A stretch of DNA of 64,000 nt from Candidatus Limivivens intestinipullorum (lineage in GTDB: Bacteria; Bacillota; Clostridia; Lachnospirales; Lachnospiraceae), in NCBI GenBank assembly GCA_018711185.1, contig DVIQ01000027.1, positions 1 through 64,000 on the forward strand, given 5' to 3'. Both the position numbers and the translations under genes were made by a program. Shown here piece by piece: positions 15,652 to 23,885 of this stretch. Below the pieces are notes generated by a model. It saw nothing but the letters and a program-made list of their open reading frames with translations. It had not been told where the DNA came from and ran no database searches. How positions within the stretch are numbered: the stretch's first letter is position 1; every line of letters starts with the position of its first letter.

Positions 15652-15759
15652 ACGATTGAGAGTGAAAAAATACGAGTATAAAAGAAAAGAAGACTTATAT
15701 GGCGGATATCGTTCAGAAGACATTATTGAACTTTTCAAAATGCGTGAACGCAAATAAAT
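15652..15759 (+). CDS. Small unrecognised protein or remnant
   Basis: An open frame from a TTG or GTG (about 15656/15662), preceded by GGAGG at 15647, ends at TAA 15757-15759 and encodes about 33 residues including RKEDLYGGYRSEDIIELF. The frame continues open upstream (GLVGSGFIGAGLEER), so it might instead be the tail of a longer gene cut by the IS200 element. No family is recognised. The rest of 15541-15901 contains the IS hairpin and a terminator and no other gene. Confidence 0.3.
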
Positions 15760-15783
15760 CAATTTTTTAAAATTTTTCAGGAT

Positions 15784-15824
15784 GCCCGGAAATGCCCATC
15801 CTACGCGGTTTTTCCGGGCTTTAT
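15784..15824. terminator. Bidirectional-type terminator hairpin
   Basis: GCCCGGAAA (15784-15792) pairs with TTTCCGGGC (15811-15819), followed by TTTATAG. An A/T-rich run also lies on the other side, so it may serve transcripts from both directions. Confidence 0.55.
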
Positions 15825-15901
15825 AGTTCTAACCGCATCTATTGCCGCGACAGATGAATAGTATTCGCAGCAGTTCATACCTTTTCGGCCATCTGGCCCT
15901 G

Positions 15902-16786
15902 TTAAATTTCTTTTAATTCTTTTAATACTTTTAATACTTCTCCAGCATCCCCATCAATGCAGACAGACCGCTCCCCAATCTCCCTTGGCACATAGGCTTC
16001 CCCGTAATTCACGCAGGCATACACAGCTTTCGGATTTTGATACGTCATCTGCCAGAAGGGATATTTAATAATTCCCGGCGTATTGCTTCCAACGCCCAGT
16101 TCAAGAAAAAGAATGCGCATGCTCTGGTGGCGGCGCAGGAAATCCTGATAGCGTTCCGCCGCTTTGTGCCAGCCCGCGTCCTCCACGAAGGTATCGTCCG
16201 CCCGCAGATTCATGGACATGGGCGCGCCGCAGACGGGGCAGCGGGGGACAAGTTCGGAAGGAATGCGCATGTCTTTCTGCCGGTCAATCATCTGGCGGAC
16301 AAGGCTCTCGTTGTCGTAGGTCTTGTCATGGCAGGGCTTGGAGCACTGGAACAGGCCGTAATCCCCCTGGGTATAGAACAGCCGGTGCTTGTCGAACCCG
16401 GCCTTCTGAAAGCAGTGGTCTACGTTCGTGGTCAGAACGAAATAATCCTTGTCCCGCACAAGCTCCAGCAAATCCCGGTAGACGCTTTTGGGTGCGTCCT
16501 GATAGCGGTTAATATAGATGTACCGGCTCCAGTAGGCCCAGTGCTCCTCCAGGGAGTCAAAGGGATAGAAGCCGCCAGAATACATATCCCGGAAGCCGTA
16601 TTTCGCGATAAAATCCGAAAACGTTTCCTGAAACCGTTTTCCCGTATAGGTAAATCCGGCGGAGGTGGAAAGCCCCGCGCCCGCGCCGACGAGAACCGCG
16701 TCCGCGGCTTTCAGTTCGGCGGCCAGTTTTTTAACGCTGTCCCAGCAGCTTCTTGTAGATTGTATAGTCTGTGTCCTTGAAAACAT
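15902..16786 (-). CDS. Class M sirtuin (SirTM-type) protein ADP-ribosyltransferase
   Basis: A 294-residue sirtuin-fold protein. NAD-binding motifs GAGAGLSTSAGF (near residue 35) and TTNVDHCFQKAG (near 120) are visible, as are two Cys pairs (CSKPC, CPVC) that may hold zinc. Sirtuins linked to macrodomain genes form class M, which ADP-ribosylate proteins rather than deacetylate them. The gene starts 56 bp inside the macrodomain gene, at an ATG preceded by GGAGG within that gene, so the pair is translationally coupled. In staphylococci and streptococci the operon also carries a GcvH-like protein and a lipoate ligase; neither is present here, so the modified partner is unknown. Confidence 0.85.
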   Translation of the reverse strand: MFSRTQTIQSTRSCWDSVKKLAAELKAADAVLVGAGAGLSTSAGFTYTGKRFQETFSDFIAKYGFRDMYSGGFYPFDSLEEHWAYWSRYIYINRYQDAPKSVYRDLLELVRDKDYFVLTTNVDHCFQKAGFDKHRLFYTQGDYGLFQCSKPCHDKTYDNESLVRQMIDRQKDMRIPSELVPRCPVCGAPMSMNLRADDTFVEDAGWHKAAERYQDFLRRHQSMRILFLELGVGSNTPGIIKYPFWQMTYQNPKAVYACVNYGEAYVPREIGERSVCIDGDAGEVLKVLKELKEI

Positions 16787-17510
16787 TAAAAATTACCTCC
16801 ATACCGTTTTTGTTTTCCTGTAAATAAGACCGGACCGTCTGAACCGCGATTTTGGCGGCCAGCTCATTGGGAAAATGAAATTCTCCCGTGGAAATGCAGC
16901 AGAAGGCCACGCTTTTCAGGCCGTAAGCGCCGGCCAGCTCCAGGCAGGAGCGATAGCACGAGGCCAGCAGCTCACAGTCTTTCCGGGCGACCTCCCGGTA
17001 AATAATCGGGCCCACCGTGTGCAGAACATAGCGGCAGGGAAGATTATAGGCTTTCGTAATTTTTGCCCTGCCTGTGGGCTCTTCCGTGCCCTGTTCGCTC
17101 ATGACGCGGGCGCATTCTAGACGAAGCTGTACGCCGACGGCGGAATGAATGGCATTGTCAATACACCCGTGGCAGGGAACGAAGCAGCCCAGCATCTGGC
17201 TGTTTGCCGCGTTGACGATGGCGTCCGCCGCCAGGGTTGTGATATCGCCCTGCCAGAGAGCGATTCCCGGCTCGACCGGCGTTAAATCCCTCGGTTTTGT
17301 TACGCCTTTTTTCGCGGATTCCAGCTGCAGATACGCGTCCTGCGCTTTTAAAAAATCTTCGCTGACCGGAGCGGGCATGCGTACGTTCATAAGGCTGCGG
17401 AGCAGCCGCCGCTTTTCTGCCGGATTTTCGGGGACAATGATATTTTTGTAATCCGCGTTTTCGTTTATCAGATAAAAAATTAAAAAATCGAGCCTTTCTT
17501 CCTGGGTCAT
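16731..17510 (-). CDS. Zinc-containing macrodomain protein-ADP-ribose hydrolase
   Basis: A 259-residue macrodomain protein that would remove ADP-ribose placed by the adjacent sirtuin. A helical N-terminal region of about 85 residues precedes the macrodomain. The ADP-ribose-binding segment is DAIVNAANSQMLG, followed by FVPCHGCIDNAIHSAVGVQL, which carries the Cys/His residues of the zinc-macrodomain subgroup. The phosphate loop is CCISTGEFHFP. The start is the ATG after AAGGAGG; a much longer frame upstream would read through a fragment of the mobile repeat. Known pairs in Gram-positive pathogens respond to oxidative stress. Confidence 0.87.
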   Translation of the reverse strand: MTQEERLDFLIFYLINENADYKNIIVPENPAEKRRLLRSLMNVRMPAPVSEDFLKAQDAYLQLESAKKGVTKPRDLTPVEPGIALWQGDITTLAADAIVNAANSQMLGCFVPCHGCIDNAIHSAVGVQLRLECARVMSEQGTEEPTGRAKITKAYNLPCRYVLHTVGPIIYREVARKDCELLASCYRSCLELAGAYGLKSVAFCCISTGEFHFPNELAAKIAVQTVRSYLQENKNGMEVIFNVFKDTDYTIYKKLLGQR

Positions 17511-17520
17511 GGCTTCCTCC

Positions 17521-17557
17521 TTGCACTCCTGAATCACATTCTTACGGTCTGCGCAGA
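17521..17557 (-). repeat. Fragment of the MITE-like element
   Basis: TTGCACTCCTGAATCACATTC and CTTACGGTCTGCGCAG match the middle of the full-length copies; both ends are missing. It lies just upstream of the macrodomain ribosome binding site. Confidence 0.65.
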
Positions 17558-17697
17558 ACCGCTTGAGTTTCCTTCTTCTGAGATATATAATATCCCTGCG
17601 CGGACTGCGTGTAAAGCAGGCACTATATTGTGAGATAGTTACCGGAAGGTAACTGCCCAAAATCCACGCGAAGGCAGCGCAGAAAGGAATTGCAGGA

Positions 17698-18396
17698 ATG
17701 TATCACATATTAATTGCCGAGGATGACAATGACATCAATCAGCTTCTGAAACGGATTCTCACAAAGGCAGGCTACCGGGTAAGCCAGGCGTTCTCCGGTA
17801 CAGAGGCCAGGCTTTTGGCGGCCATGGAGGAGCCGGATCTTATGCTGCTGGACCTGATGCTTCCGGGAATGTCCGGCGAGGAGCTGATCTGTGAAATCCG
17901 GGGAAAAAGCAGTCTTCCGATTCTCGTTCTCTCTGCGAAAGGCGGTCTGGACGACAAGGTAAACGCCATACGGATGGGTGCCGACGACTATGTTACAAAG
18001 CCCTTTCAGCAGGAAGAAGTGCTTGTGCGGGTGGAAGCGCTTCTGCGCCGGGCAGGCGGACAGAATCCCCAGCCCGCAAAGGAGGAAAAGCGGCTGCTGA
18101 CGGCAGGAGAGCTTTCCATGGATACCGAGGGCAGAACCGTGCGGGTATGCGGGAAGGAAATCACTTTGACATCCCACGAATTTGACATTCTCCAGGTTCT
18201 TCTGGAAAATCCGAAAAAGGTGTTCTCCAAGGATGCCCTCTATGAGGCGGTCTGGAAAAGCGGCTACTATGGGGAGGACAACACCGTCAGCGTCCACGTG
18301 AGCAACCTTCGGAAAAAGATCGGGGCCTGCACGGACCGGGAATACATACAGACCGTATGGGGAATCGGCTACCGGCTGGGAGGGGACGTTTCCTGA
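17698..18396 (+). CDS. OmpR/PhoB-family response regulator
   Basis: A 232-residue two-component regulator. The receiver domain (1-115) has the acidic pair EDD near residue 8, the phosphoacceptor Asp in LMLLDLMLPG (near 52) and Lys in DYVTKPF. A winged-helix DNA-binding domain of OmpR type occupies about 130-230 (SHEFDILQVLLENP, VSVHVSNLRKKIG). It heads a group followed by an ABC transporter and a histidine kinase, the usual arrangement of bacitracin or cationic-peptide sensing modules. Two direct repeats of TTTATGATTTC after its stop are a likely binding site in front of the ABC genes. Start ATG follows GAAAGGAATTGCAGG. Confidence 0.93.
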   Translation: MYHILIAEDDNDINQLLKRILTKAGYRVSQAFSGTEARLLAAMEEPDLMLLDLMLPGMSGEELICEIRGKSSLPILVLSAKGGLDDKVNAIRMGADDYVTKPFQQEEVLVRVEALLRRAGGQNPQPAKEEKRLLTAGELSMDTEGRTVRVCGKEITLTSHEFDILQVLLENPKKVFSKDALYEAVWKSGYYGEDNTVSVHVSNLRKKIGACTDREYIQTVWGIGYRLGGDVS

Positions 18397-18407
18397 GACC
18401 CTGCTTT

Positions 18408-18434
18408 TTTATGATTTCGATTCTTTATGATTTC
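18408..18434 (+). promoter_or_regulatory. Direct-repeat candidate response-regulator box
   Basis: TTTATGATTTC occurs at 18408-18418 and again at 18424-18434, a 16-bp start-to-start distance, about 95 bp before the ABC transporter gene. OmpR-type regulators commonly bind such tandem half sites. Confidence 0.5.
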
Positions 18435-18528
18435 TTTAAAGTTTATTAAGGACTTCTTTGAGGGATTTTCGTAAGATAGACTCCGTAAACAAGAAGAATC
18501 CATATTCACTTGACACGGAGGGAAGACG

Positions 18529-19446
18529 ATGAACGATATTTTGCTTCACACGGAGCATGTGACGAAAACATACGGAAAACAAAAGGCCCTGGATGATGTG
18601 AGCATTACGCTCCAGCGGGGCGAAATCTACGGCCTGGTGGGAAACAACGGGGCTGGGAAAACAACCCTGATGCGCCTGATTGCCGGCCAGTCTCCCATGG
18701 AGAGCGGGGAAATTCAGCTCTTTGGAGGGAGAACCGAGGCGGAGCTTCGAAAGAACCGCAGAAGAATGGGGACGCTGATCGAGACGCCGGGGTTTTTCTC
18801 CTACCTGACGGCCAGGGAGAATCTGGAATATTTCCGGCTGCAGTTTGGCATACCGGGAAAGGACATTGTGGAGGGAACCCTGGAGGAAGTGGGCCTTGGG
18901 GACGCCGGAAATAAAAAATACAAGAACTTTTCCCTGGGCATGAAGCAGAGACTGGGCCTGGCCCTGGCGATCATGCACTCGCCGGAGTTCCTTGTGCTGG
19001 ATGAGCCCATTAACGGCCTGGACCCGGAGGGAATCATCGAAATCCGCAGCCTTCTCCAGAAAATCAACAGCAAAAAGAATGTGACGATTCTGATTTCCAG
19101 CCACATTCTGCCGGAGCTGTCCAGCATTGCCACACGGTACGGATTTTTGAAAAACGGCGTGCTCCTTGAAGAGCTTTCCGCCCAGGAGCTGCTGCGAAAA
19201 TGCAGCGTTTATGTGGAACTTCAGGTTTCCGATGTGAAGAAAGCGAGCGTGGTTCTGGAGACCCGCTTGGGAATCCGGAATTATCAGGTGTATCCGGACG
19301 GATACCTGCATGTTTTTGAGAAGCTGGACCAGGTGGACCAGATCTGCCGGGAGGTGGTGCTTGCGGATATCGGGCTGTTTTCCGCCCACAAGCAGGCCAT
19401 GGATCTGGAAAGCTATTACGTGAATCTGATGGGAGGTACGCAGTAA
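18529..19446 (+). CDS. BcrA-type ABC transporter ATP-binding protein
   Basis: A 305-residue ATPase with Walker A GNNGAGKTT near residue 38, signature FSLGMKQR near 137, Walker B LVLDEP and the switch His in SSHILPE. It belongs to the type that pairs with ABC-2 permeases in bacitracin/lantibiotic resistance or immunity. The permease begins at its stop codon (TAATG). Flanking response regulator and kinase genes suggest peptide-antibiotic responsive expression. The RBS is GGAGGG. Confidence 0.9.
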   Translation: MNDILLHTEHVTKTYGKQKALDDVSITLQRGEIYGLVGNNGAGKTTLMRLIAGQSPMESGEIQLFGGRTEAELRKNRRRMGTLIETPGFFSYLTARENLEYFRLQFGIPGKDIVEGTLEEVGLGDAGNKKYKNFSLGMKQRLGLALAIMHSPEFLVLDEPINGLDPEGIIEIRSLLQKINSKKNVTILISSHILPELSSIATRYGFLKNGVLLEELSAQELLRKCSVYVELQVSDVKKASVVLETRLGIRNYQVYPDGYLHVFEKLDQVDQICREVVLADIGLFSAHKQAMDLESYYVNLMGGTQ

Positions 19447-20186
19447 TGAACTATATCAAAAGTGAGTTTTACCGGACAATTCGATGCAGAGGTTTTGTTA
19501 TTGCTTCGGGCGTGATTTTCGCTCTGTGCGCCGCGGTAATTATTCTCTGCGCGGTTATGAACCAGAACTATACGGTCAAGGTGACAGGCTCTGCCATCCT
19601 GGGCCTGGTGATTATGATTTCCGGCAGCTTTCTCTATTTCGCGGCCATGATCGGTTATCTGATTGACAACGGAGAAAAGAAAGAGCATACAGTGAAGCAT
19701 ACGGTGGCTTATGGCATCGCGCGGGAAAAGCTGTATCTTCTCCGGTTCGCGAATCAGGCTGTCTGGGGAACGGCCGTTTATTTTCTGACCGCCGGACTCC
19801 TCTGGCTGCTCAGCGCGCTGCTTTTGCCGGGCACGGACGCGGAAAGTGTAAATCTGTTCTGGAAGACTATCGTGACCCTTTATCCGCTGTGTATCGGCAC
19901 CCTGGCCCTGCTTCACGCCATTTCTATGAACATGGAAAATACGAATCTGTCAATCGTTCCCCTGGCGCTGATCCTTTCGGTGCTGCCCTGGGCTTTGCAG
20001 ATCATCGGAATGCGGTTTGAAATCATGACAGAGGTCGCCAGATGGCTGCCCTCCTCTCTGGCGAATTACAGCCGGATCCTGGAGGAGGCCGGCATGGTGG
20101 AGAAATGCTGGGGCGTGGGAATCTTTTGGATCGCCGCTTCCAGCGCGGTGGGAATCCTTCTGTATAAAAAACAGGAAATTCGCTAG
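19446..20186 (+). CDS. ABC-2-type permease
   Basis: A 246-residue membrane protein with about six hydrophobic helices and few charged loops; it is the membrane partner of the ATPase just upstream, whose stop codon it overlaps by one base. It resembles the permeases of BcrAB/lantibiotic immunity systems by size and context rather than by a sharp motif. It would export or expel a membrane-acting peptide. A 27-bp fragment of the mobile repeat follows, before the kinase gene. Confidence 0.85.
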   Translation: MNYIKSEFYRTIRCRGFVIASGVIFALCAAVIILCAVMNQNYTVKVTGSAILGLVIMISGSFLYFAAMIGYLIDNGEKKEHTVKHTVAYGIAREKLYLLRFANQAVWGTAVYFLTAGLLWLLSALLLPGTDAESVNLFWKTIVTLYPLCIGTLALLHAISMNMENTNLSIVPLALILSVLPWALQIIGMRFEIMTEVARWLPSSLANYSRILEEAGMVEKCWGVGIFWIAASSAVGILLYKKQEIR

Positions 20187-20203
20187 AAAAACGCTGAACA
20201 AGG

Positions 20204-20230
20204 GCAACGGTTCAGCAGGGCTGAACCGTT
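20204..20230. repeat. Short MITE-like element (fused ends), copy A
   Basis: GCAACGGTTCAGC-aggGCTGAACCGTT is a near-perfect palindrome equal to the ends of the full elements. Flanks GAACAAGG (20196-20203) and AAACAAGG (20231-20238) match at 7 of 8 bases. Confidence 0.7.
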
Positions 20231-20302
20231 AAACAAGGCGCTTTCCGCGCCGGATTTGCGCAGGAAACCCGGCAGGCGCCGGGATGCGTAAAAGGAGGAC
20301 AT

Positions 20303-21229
20303 ATGGAACTGATTTTGCTGTTTCTTTTCGCGATTGGCGCAGCGGTGTTTGCCGCGCGCCTTTTCCTGCTTCGGCGAGCCATAGAAAGACTTCGGCGGGA
20401 TTTTTGTGAGGTCACCGCTCAGAAGGACGCGGACAGGCACCTGACGCTGGATTATCAGGATAAGGCTTTGGAGGAGCTGGCAGCGGAGCTGAACCGCTAT
20501 ATCGAGGACTGCTATACGGAACGCTACCGTCACCGCTGCCGGGAAAAGAATATCCGCAGCGAGATTACAAATATATCCCACGACTTGCGAACGCCGCTTA
20601 CTTCCATTACCGGATATCTGGGGCTGATTCAGGGGGAAAACCTGACAGACCGGGAAAAGAAGGAGTATTTTGGGGTGATAAACCGGCGAAGCCAGGATCT
20701 GGAGGATATGATCCAGTGCCTTTACGACTACGCCCGCCTGGAAAACGAGGAATACCGCTTTCACATGGAAAAGACGGATATACGGCACCTGTTCTGCGAA
20801 TATCTTTTGAGCTTTTACAGCGAATTTCAGCAGAAAAAGATTCAGGTTCAGGTAGAATTGCTGAAGGAGCCGGTTATGGTGACGGCAGACCGGGAAGCCC
20901 TGAACCGGATTTTCTATAATCTGATCACAAATTTGATGAAGTATTCCGGCAAAAGCTGCAGAATCGCCATGCAGTCCTGCGGGGACACAATCCAAATCCT
21001 TTTTGAAAATCCGGCTCCGGAAATGTCGGACTATGAGGCCCAGCATTTGTTTGACCGTTTTTACCGGGCGGAACGGACAAAGACGGCCCAGGGAAGCGGT
21101 CTGGGGCTTACCATCGCGAAAATGCTCACGGAAGGAATGGGAGGAACGCTGACAGCCCGGTGCCGGGACGGCAGGCTGATCCTCTGCTTTTCCATGAAAA
21201 CGATAGCTTTTAGCTATGATGGTCCATAA
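20303..21229 (+). CDS. Sensor histidine kinase
   Basis: A 308-residue kinase with one N-terminal membrane helix (residues 3-24) and no obvious extracellular domain, so input probably comes through the membrane or the transporter. The H box NISHDLRTPLTSI places the phosphorylated His near residue 95; N box FYNLITNLMKYSG and G box GSGLGLTIAK are present. It pairs with the response regulator at 17698, with the ABC genes between them. The start ATG follows AAGGAGG. Confidence 0.92.
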   Translation: MELILLFLFAIGAAVFAARLFLLRRAIERLRRDFCEVTAQKDADRHLTLDYQDKALEELAAELNRYIEDCYTERYRHRCREKNIRSEITNISHDLRTPLTSITGYLGLIQGENLTDREKKEYFGVINRRSQDLEDMIQCLYDYARLENEEYRFHMEKTDIRHLFCEYLLSFYSEFQQKKIQVQVELLKEPVMVTADREALNRIFYNLITNLMKYSGKSCRIAMQSCGDTIQILFENPAPEMSDYEAQHLFDRFYRAERTKTAQGSGLGLTIAKMLTEGMGGTLTARCRDGRLILCFSMKTIAFSYDGP

Positions 21230-21240
21230 AAGACAGGTAT

Positions 21241-21269
21241 TTGCCATTTTGTAAATTCGATAGTATACT
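21241..21269 (+). promoter_or_regulatory. Sigma-A promoter of the DUF3737 gene
   Basis: TTGCCA, 17-nt spacer, TATACT. The leader then contains two hairpins, CCGGGGC..GCCCCGG (about 21285-21311) and GGATAGCA..TGCTGTCC (about 21328-21358). Confidence 0.6.
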
Positions 21270-21381
21270 GTAACTGTAAAGGAACCGGGGCGGGGGATTG
21301 CCTGCCCCGGTATCGCCTCCGACGGTTGGATAGCAGTGTTCTTGCGAGAGTGCTGTCCGGGGGCATAAAGGAGGATGAAAA

Positions 21382-22248
21382 ATGAAGATAATAGAGAATC
21401 AGACATTTGACGAGGAGCGGGCTCTGTACGGGAGCCATGGCGTTCTGCTTAGAAATTCCGCTTTTGACGGACCGGCGGATGGAGAAAGCGCATTTAAGGA
21501 GAGCAGCGACATTGAAGCAGAGCACGTTTTCTGCAATCTCAGGTATCCATTCTGGCATGATCATGGATTAAAAATCCGGGATTCCGAGATGACGGAGCTT
21601 TGCCGGGCCGCTCTGTGGTATTCGGATCACATCGAGATTACAAACACGAAACTTCACGGGATCAAGGCTCTGCGGGAGTGCAGCGATGTGGTTCTGGAAG
21701 ATTGTGACATTATTTCTCCGGAATTTGGCTGGTCTGTTAAAAATATTGAGATGAAGAACTGCACTGCCCAGAGCGAATATTTTATGATGCGTTCCGAGAA
21801 CCTGAGATTTTCCCAGGTGACCTTCCAGGGAAAATATTCGTTCCAGTACATAGAGAACGCGGTGTTTGAAAACTGCACCTTCGATACAAAGGACGCGTTC
21901 TGGCATGGGAAAAACGTTACAGTAAAGGACAGCACGATAAAGGGAGAGTATCTTGCCTGGTATTCGGACGGCCTGACGCTGATCAACTGCAAGATCATCG
22001 GAACCCAGCCTTTCTGTTACTGCAAGAACCTGAGGCTGATTAACTGTCAGATGATTGACACGGATCTTGCCTTTGAGAAGTCCGAGGTGGAGGCCGAGAT
22101 TACCACGCCGGTTCTCAGCATCAAAAACCCCGCGTCCGGCCATATTTACGTTCCGGCGGCGGGCGAGTTGATTTTCGATGATGAGCAGGCAAAGGGACAG
22201 GTCATTATTCAGGAGAAAGAAGCGCCCAAGCGCTGTGCCTGCGCCTGA
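21382..22248 (+). CDS. DUF3737 family protein (beta-helix)
   Basis: A 288-residue soluble protein with repeating strand pattern (IEMKNCTAQS, AVFENCTFDT, LTLINCKIIG, LRLINCQMID), indicating a right-handed beta-helix. It resembles DUF3737 proteins found in many Firmicutes, whose function is unknown. The C terminus has a Cys-containing tail (RCACA). There is a good GGAGG upstream, and the MATE transporter begins 5 bp after its stop, suggesting cotranscription. Confidence 0.82.
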   Translation: MKIIENQTFDEERALYGSHGVLLRNSAFDGPADGESAFKESSDIEAEHVFCNLRYPFWHDHGLKIRDSEMTELCRAALWYSDHIEITNTKLHGIKALRECSDVVLEDCDIISPEFGWSVKNIEMKNCTAQSEYFMMRSENLRFSQVTFQGKYSFQYIENAVFENCTFDTKDAFWHGKNVTVKDSTIKGEYLAWYSDGLTLINCKIIGTQPFCYCKNLRLINCQMIDTDLAFEKSEVEAEITTPVLSIKNPASGHIYVPAAGELIFDDEQAKGQVIIQEKEAPKRCACA

Positions 22249-22252
22249 ATCT

Positions 22253-23599
22253 ATGAAGAAAAATCGACTGAAAAAATCATTGCTTCAGAGCCGGCTTCTG
22301 CGAACCCTTCTGTTTTTGTCCCTGCCGACGATTGTGGAAGAGATTCTCGCGACGCTTCTGCAGTATGTGGACACCGCCATGGTGGGGCAGCTTGGCGAGC
22401 GCGCCACGGCGTCGGTGAGCATTACCACAAACGTGACCTGGCTGGTGAACAGCGTACCCGGCGCCATTGGTACGGCCATACTGGTGCTGATCTCCAAAGC
22501 GGACGGGGCGGGGGATGAAAAACAGGTTCGCAGGCTGTCCCAGCAGGCTCTTTTTCTGGCTGTGGTTTCCGGCCTCCTTCTGGGGGCGGTTTCCATAGCC
22601 CTTTGTCCGTTTATCCCGGTTTGGATGGGCGCCGAGGAGGCGATCCGGGAAGAGGCTTCCCGCTACTTTTTCATTATCAGCCTGCCCCTGGTGTTCCGCT
22701 GTGTCAGTACGGTACTCGGGGCCGCTCTTCGGGCCGTACAGAATACGAAAACGCCGATGCTCATCAGCCTGGCGGCCAATGGACTGAATGTGGTGCTGAA
22801 TTATCTGCTGATTTATACGCTGGGCTTCGGTGTGGCCGGAGCGGCGGCCGCGTCGGCGGTATCCTACGCCCTGTCCGGTATTCTCATGTTCGCTGCCTGC
22901 CGCAGAAACCGTCTCCTGAGCTGGAAATGGAAGGAGTTTGCTCTGGAACCTGGGCTGTTAAAAAGCTGTGCCGCTGTGGGAACGCCGGTTCTTGGAAGCA
23001 GTGTTGTGTCCTGTCTGGGCTATGTGGTGTTTGCCAGCCTGGTTTCCGGCATGGGAACCACCGTCTTTGCCGCCCATTCTATTGCGGTGACCGCGGAGAC
23101 GATTTTCTATGTGCCGGGCTATGGGCTTCGCTCCGCTGCCTCCACTTTGATCGGCAGCGCAAGGGGAGAGAAAAACAGCGAAAAGCTCAGGCAGGTCGGA
23201 AAACTGAGCGTCGGGCTTACAGTAGCGATTATGTGCGTCAGCGGCGTTCTGCTCTATGCGGGAGCCCGTCCCCTGATGCGGCTCTTTTCCCCCAGCGACC
23301 CGGTGGTGAGCCTTGGGGCGGAAATGCTTCGGCTGGTAGCTCTCTCCGAACCGTTTTTCGGCCTGATGATTGTCCTGGAAGGAATCTTTTACGGACTCGG
23401 GCGTACGCGCTATGCTTTTTTCGTGGAGACGGCAGGCATGTGGGGCGTCCGTATTCTGTCCACCTGGCTCTGCGTTCACGTGTGGGGGTTGGGACTGCGG
23501 GCGGTATGGTACTGCATGATCGCGGACAATGTCTGCAAGGCGCTGCTGTTTGCCATTCCCTTCGTAAAGAAGAGTATCCGGCAGAAAATCCTGCAGTAA
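22253..23599 (+). CDS. MATE family efflux transporter
   Basis: A 448-residue protein with about twelve membrane helices in two similar halves. LPTIVEEILATLLQYVDTAMVGQLG near the N terminus and the corresponding LGSSVVSCLGYVVFASLVSGMG in the second half (quoted as short segments) are typical of MATE drug/cation antiporters. The substrate is not predictable. The ATG at 22253 lies 5 bp after the DUF3737 stop and lacks a clear site of its own, so coupling is likely; an upstream in-frame GTG at 22235 is the alternative. Confidence 0.85.
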   Translation: MKKNRLKKSLLQSRLLRTLLFLSLPTIVEEILATLLQYVDTAMVGQLGERATASVSITTNVTWLVNSVPGAIGTAILVLISKADGAGDEKQVRRLSQQALFLAVVSGLLLGAVSIALCPFIPVWMGAEEAIREEASRYFFIISLPLVFRCVSTVLGAALRAVQNTKTPMLISLAANGLNVVLNYLLIYTLGFGVAGAAAASAVSYALSGILMFAACRRNRLLSWKWKEFALEPGLLKSCAAVGTPVLGSSVVSCLGYVVFASLVSGMGTTVFAAHSIAVTAETIFYVPGYGLRSAASTLIGSARGEKNSEKLRQVGKLSVGLTVAIMCVSGVLLYAGARPLMRLFSPSDPVVSLGAEMLRLVALSEPFFGLMIVLEGIFYGLGRTRYAFFVETAGMWGVRILSTWLCVHVWGLGLRAVWYCMIADNVCKALLFAIPFVKKSIRQKILQ

Positions 23600-23632
23600 C
23601 AAACTTTGCCGAAAAAAGAAAAAATGTTTTTC

Positions 23633-23661
23633 TTGTAAAATCACAAAGAGTGTGTTATATT
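23633..23661 (+). promoter_or_regulatory. Promoter of the giant surface-protein gene
   Basis: TTGTAA, 17-nt spacer, TATATT. Its -10 region lies in the left arm of the inverted repeat at 23645-23706, so the dyad may be an operator rather than only a terminator. Confidence 0.5.
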
Positions 23662-23716
23662 GTTAAAAAGTGACGAAACACTTTGCGGCTTATAACACAA
23701 CTCTTTTTTTATTTTT
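23645..23716 (+). terminator. Inverted repeat: MATE terminator and/or adhesin operator
   Basis: AAAGAGTGTGTTATA (23645-23659) pairs with TATAACACAACTCTTT (23691-23706) with one bulged base, followed by TTTTATTTTT. The rest of the 286-bp gap before the surface protein shows no gene or known riboswitch. Confidence 0.6.
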
Positions 23717-23885
23717 CATGCTTATGCCCGGTATCTGCGGGTGTAAATTTTCTTAATCATTCCCTTATGAAACAAAAATTAAAAAAATCCGCGGCAATGC
23801 GTGCCCCGCCTTTTGTCCGTATGCCGGAAGGCTTTTCACGGTTCTCAATACCAGTTTTTGCGGACATGTTCCGGGAAAGGAAAAA

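Noticed and set aside
17638-17654. GTTACCGGAAGGTAAC as another copy of the mobile-element end
   Set aside because: It is a palindrome with GTAAC-like ends but lacks the GTTCAGC core, and there is no flanking duplication; more likely a chance or local operator.
20183-21406. 407-codon minus-strand frame over the histidine kinase
   Set aside because: The plus-strand kinase has all catalytic boxes; the minus frame has no family motifs.
23640-23720. c-di-GMP riboswitch upstream of the adhesin
   Set aside because: GTGACGAAACACTTTGCGG looked similar, but conserved aptamer elements of both classes are missing and the region is explained by a promoter and dyad.
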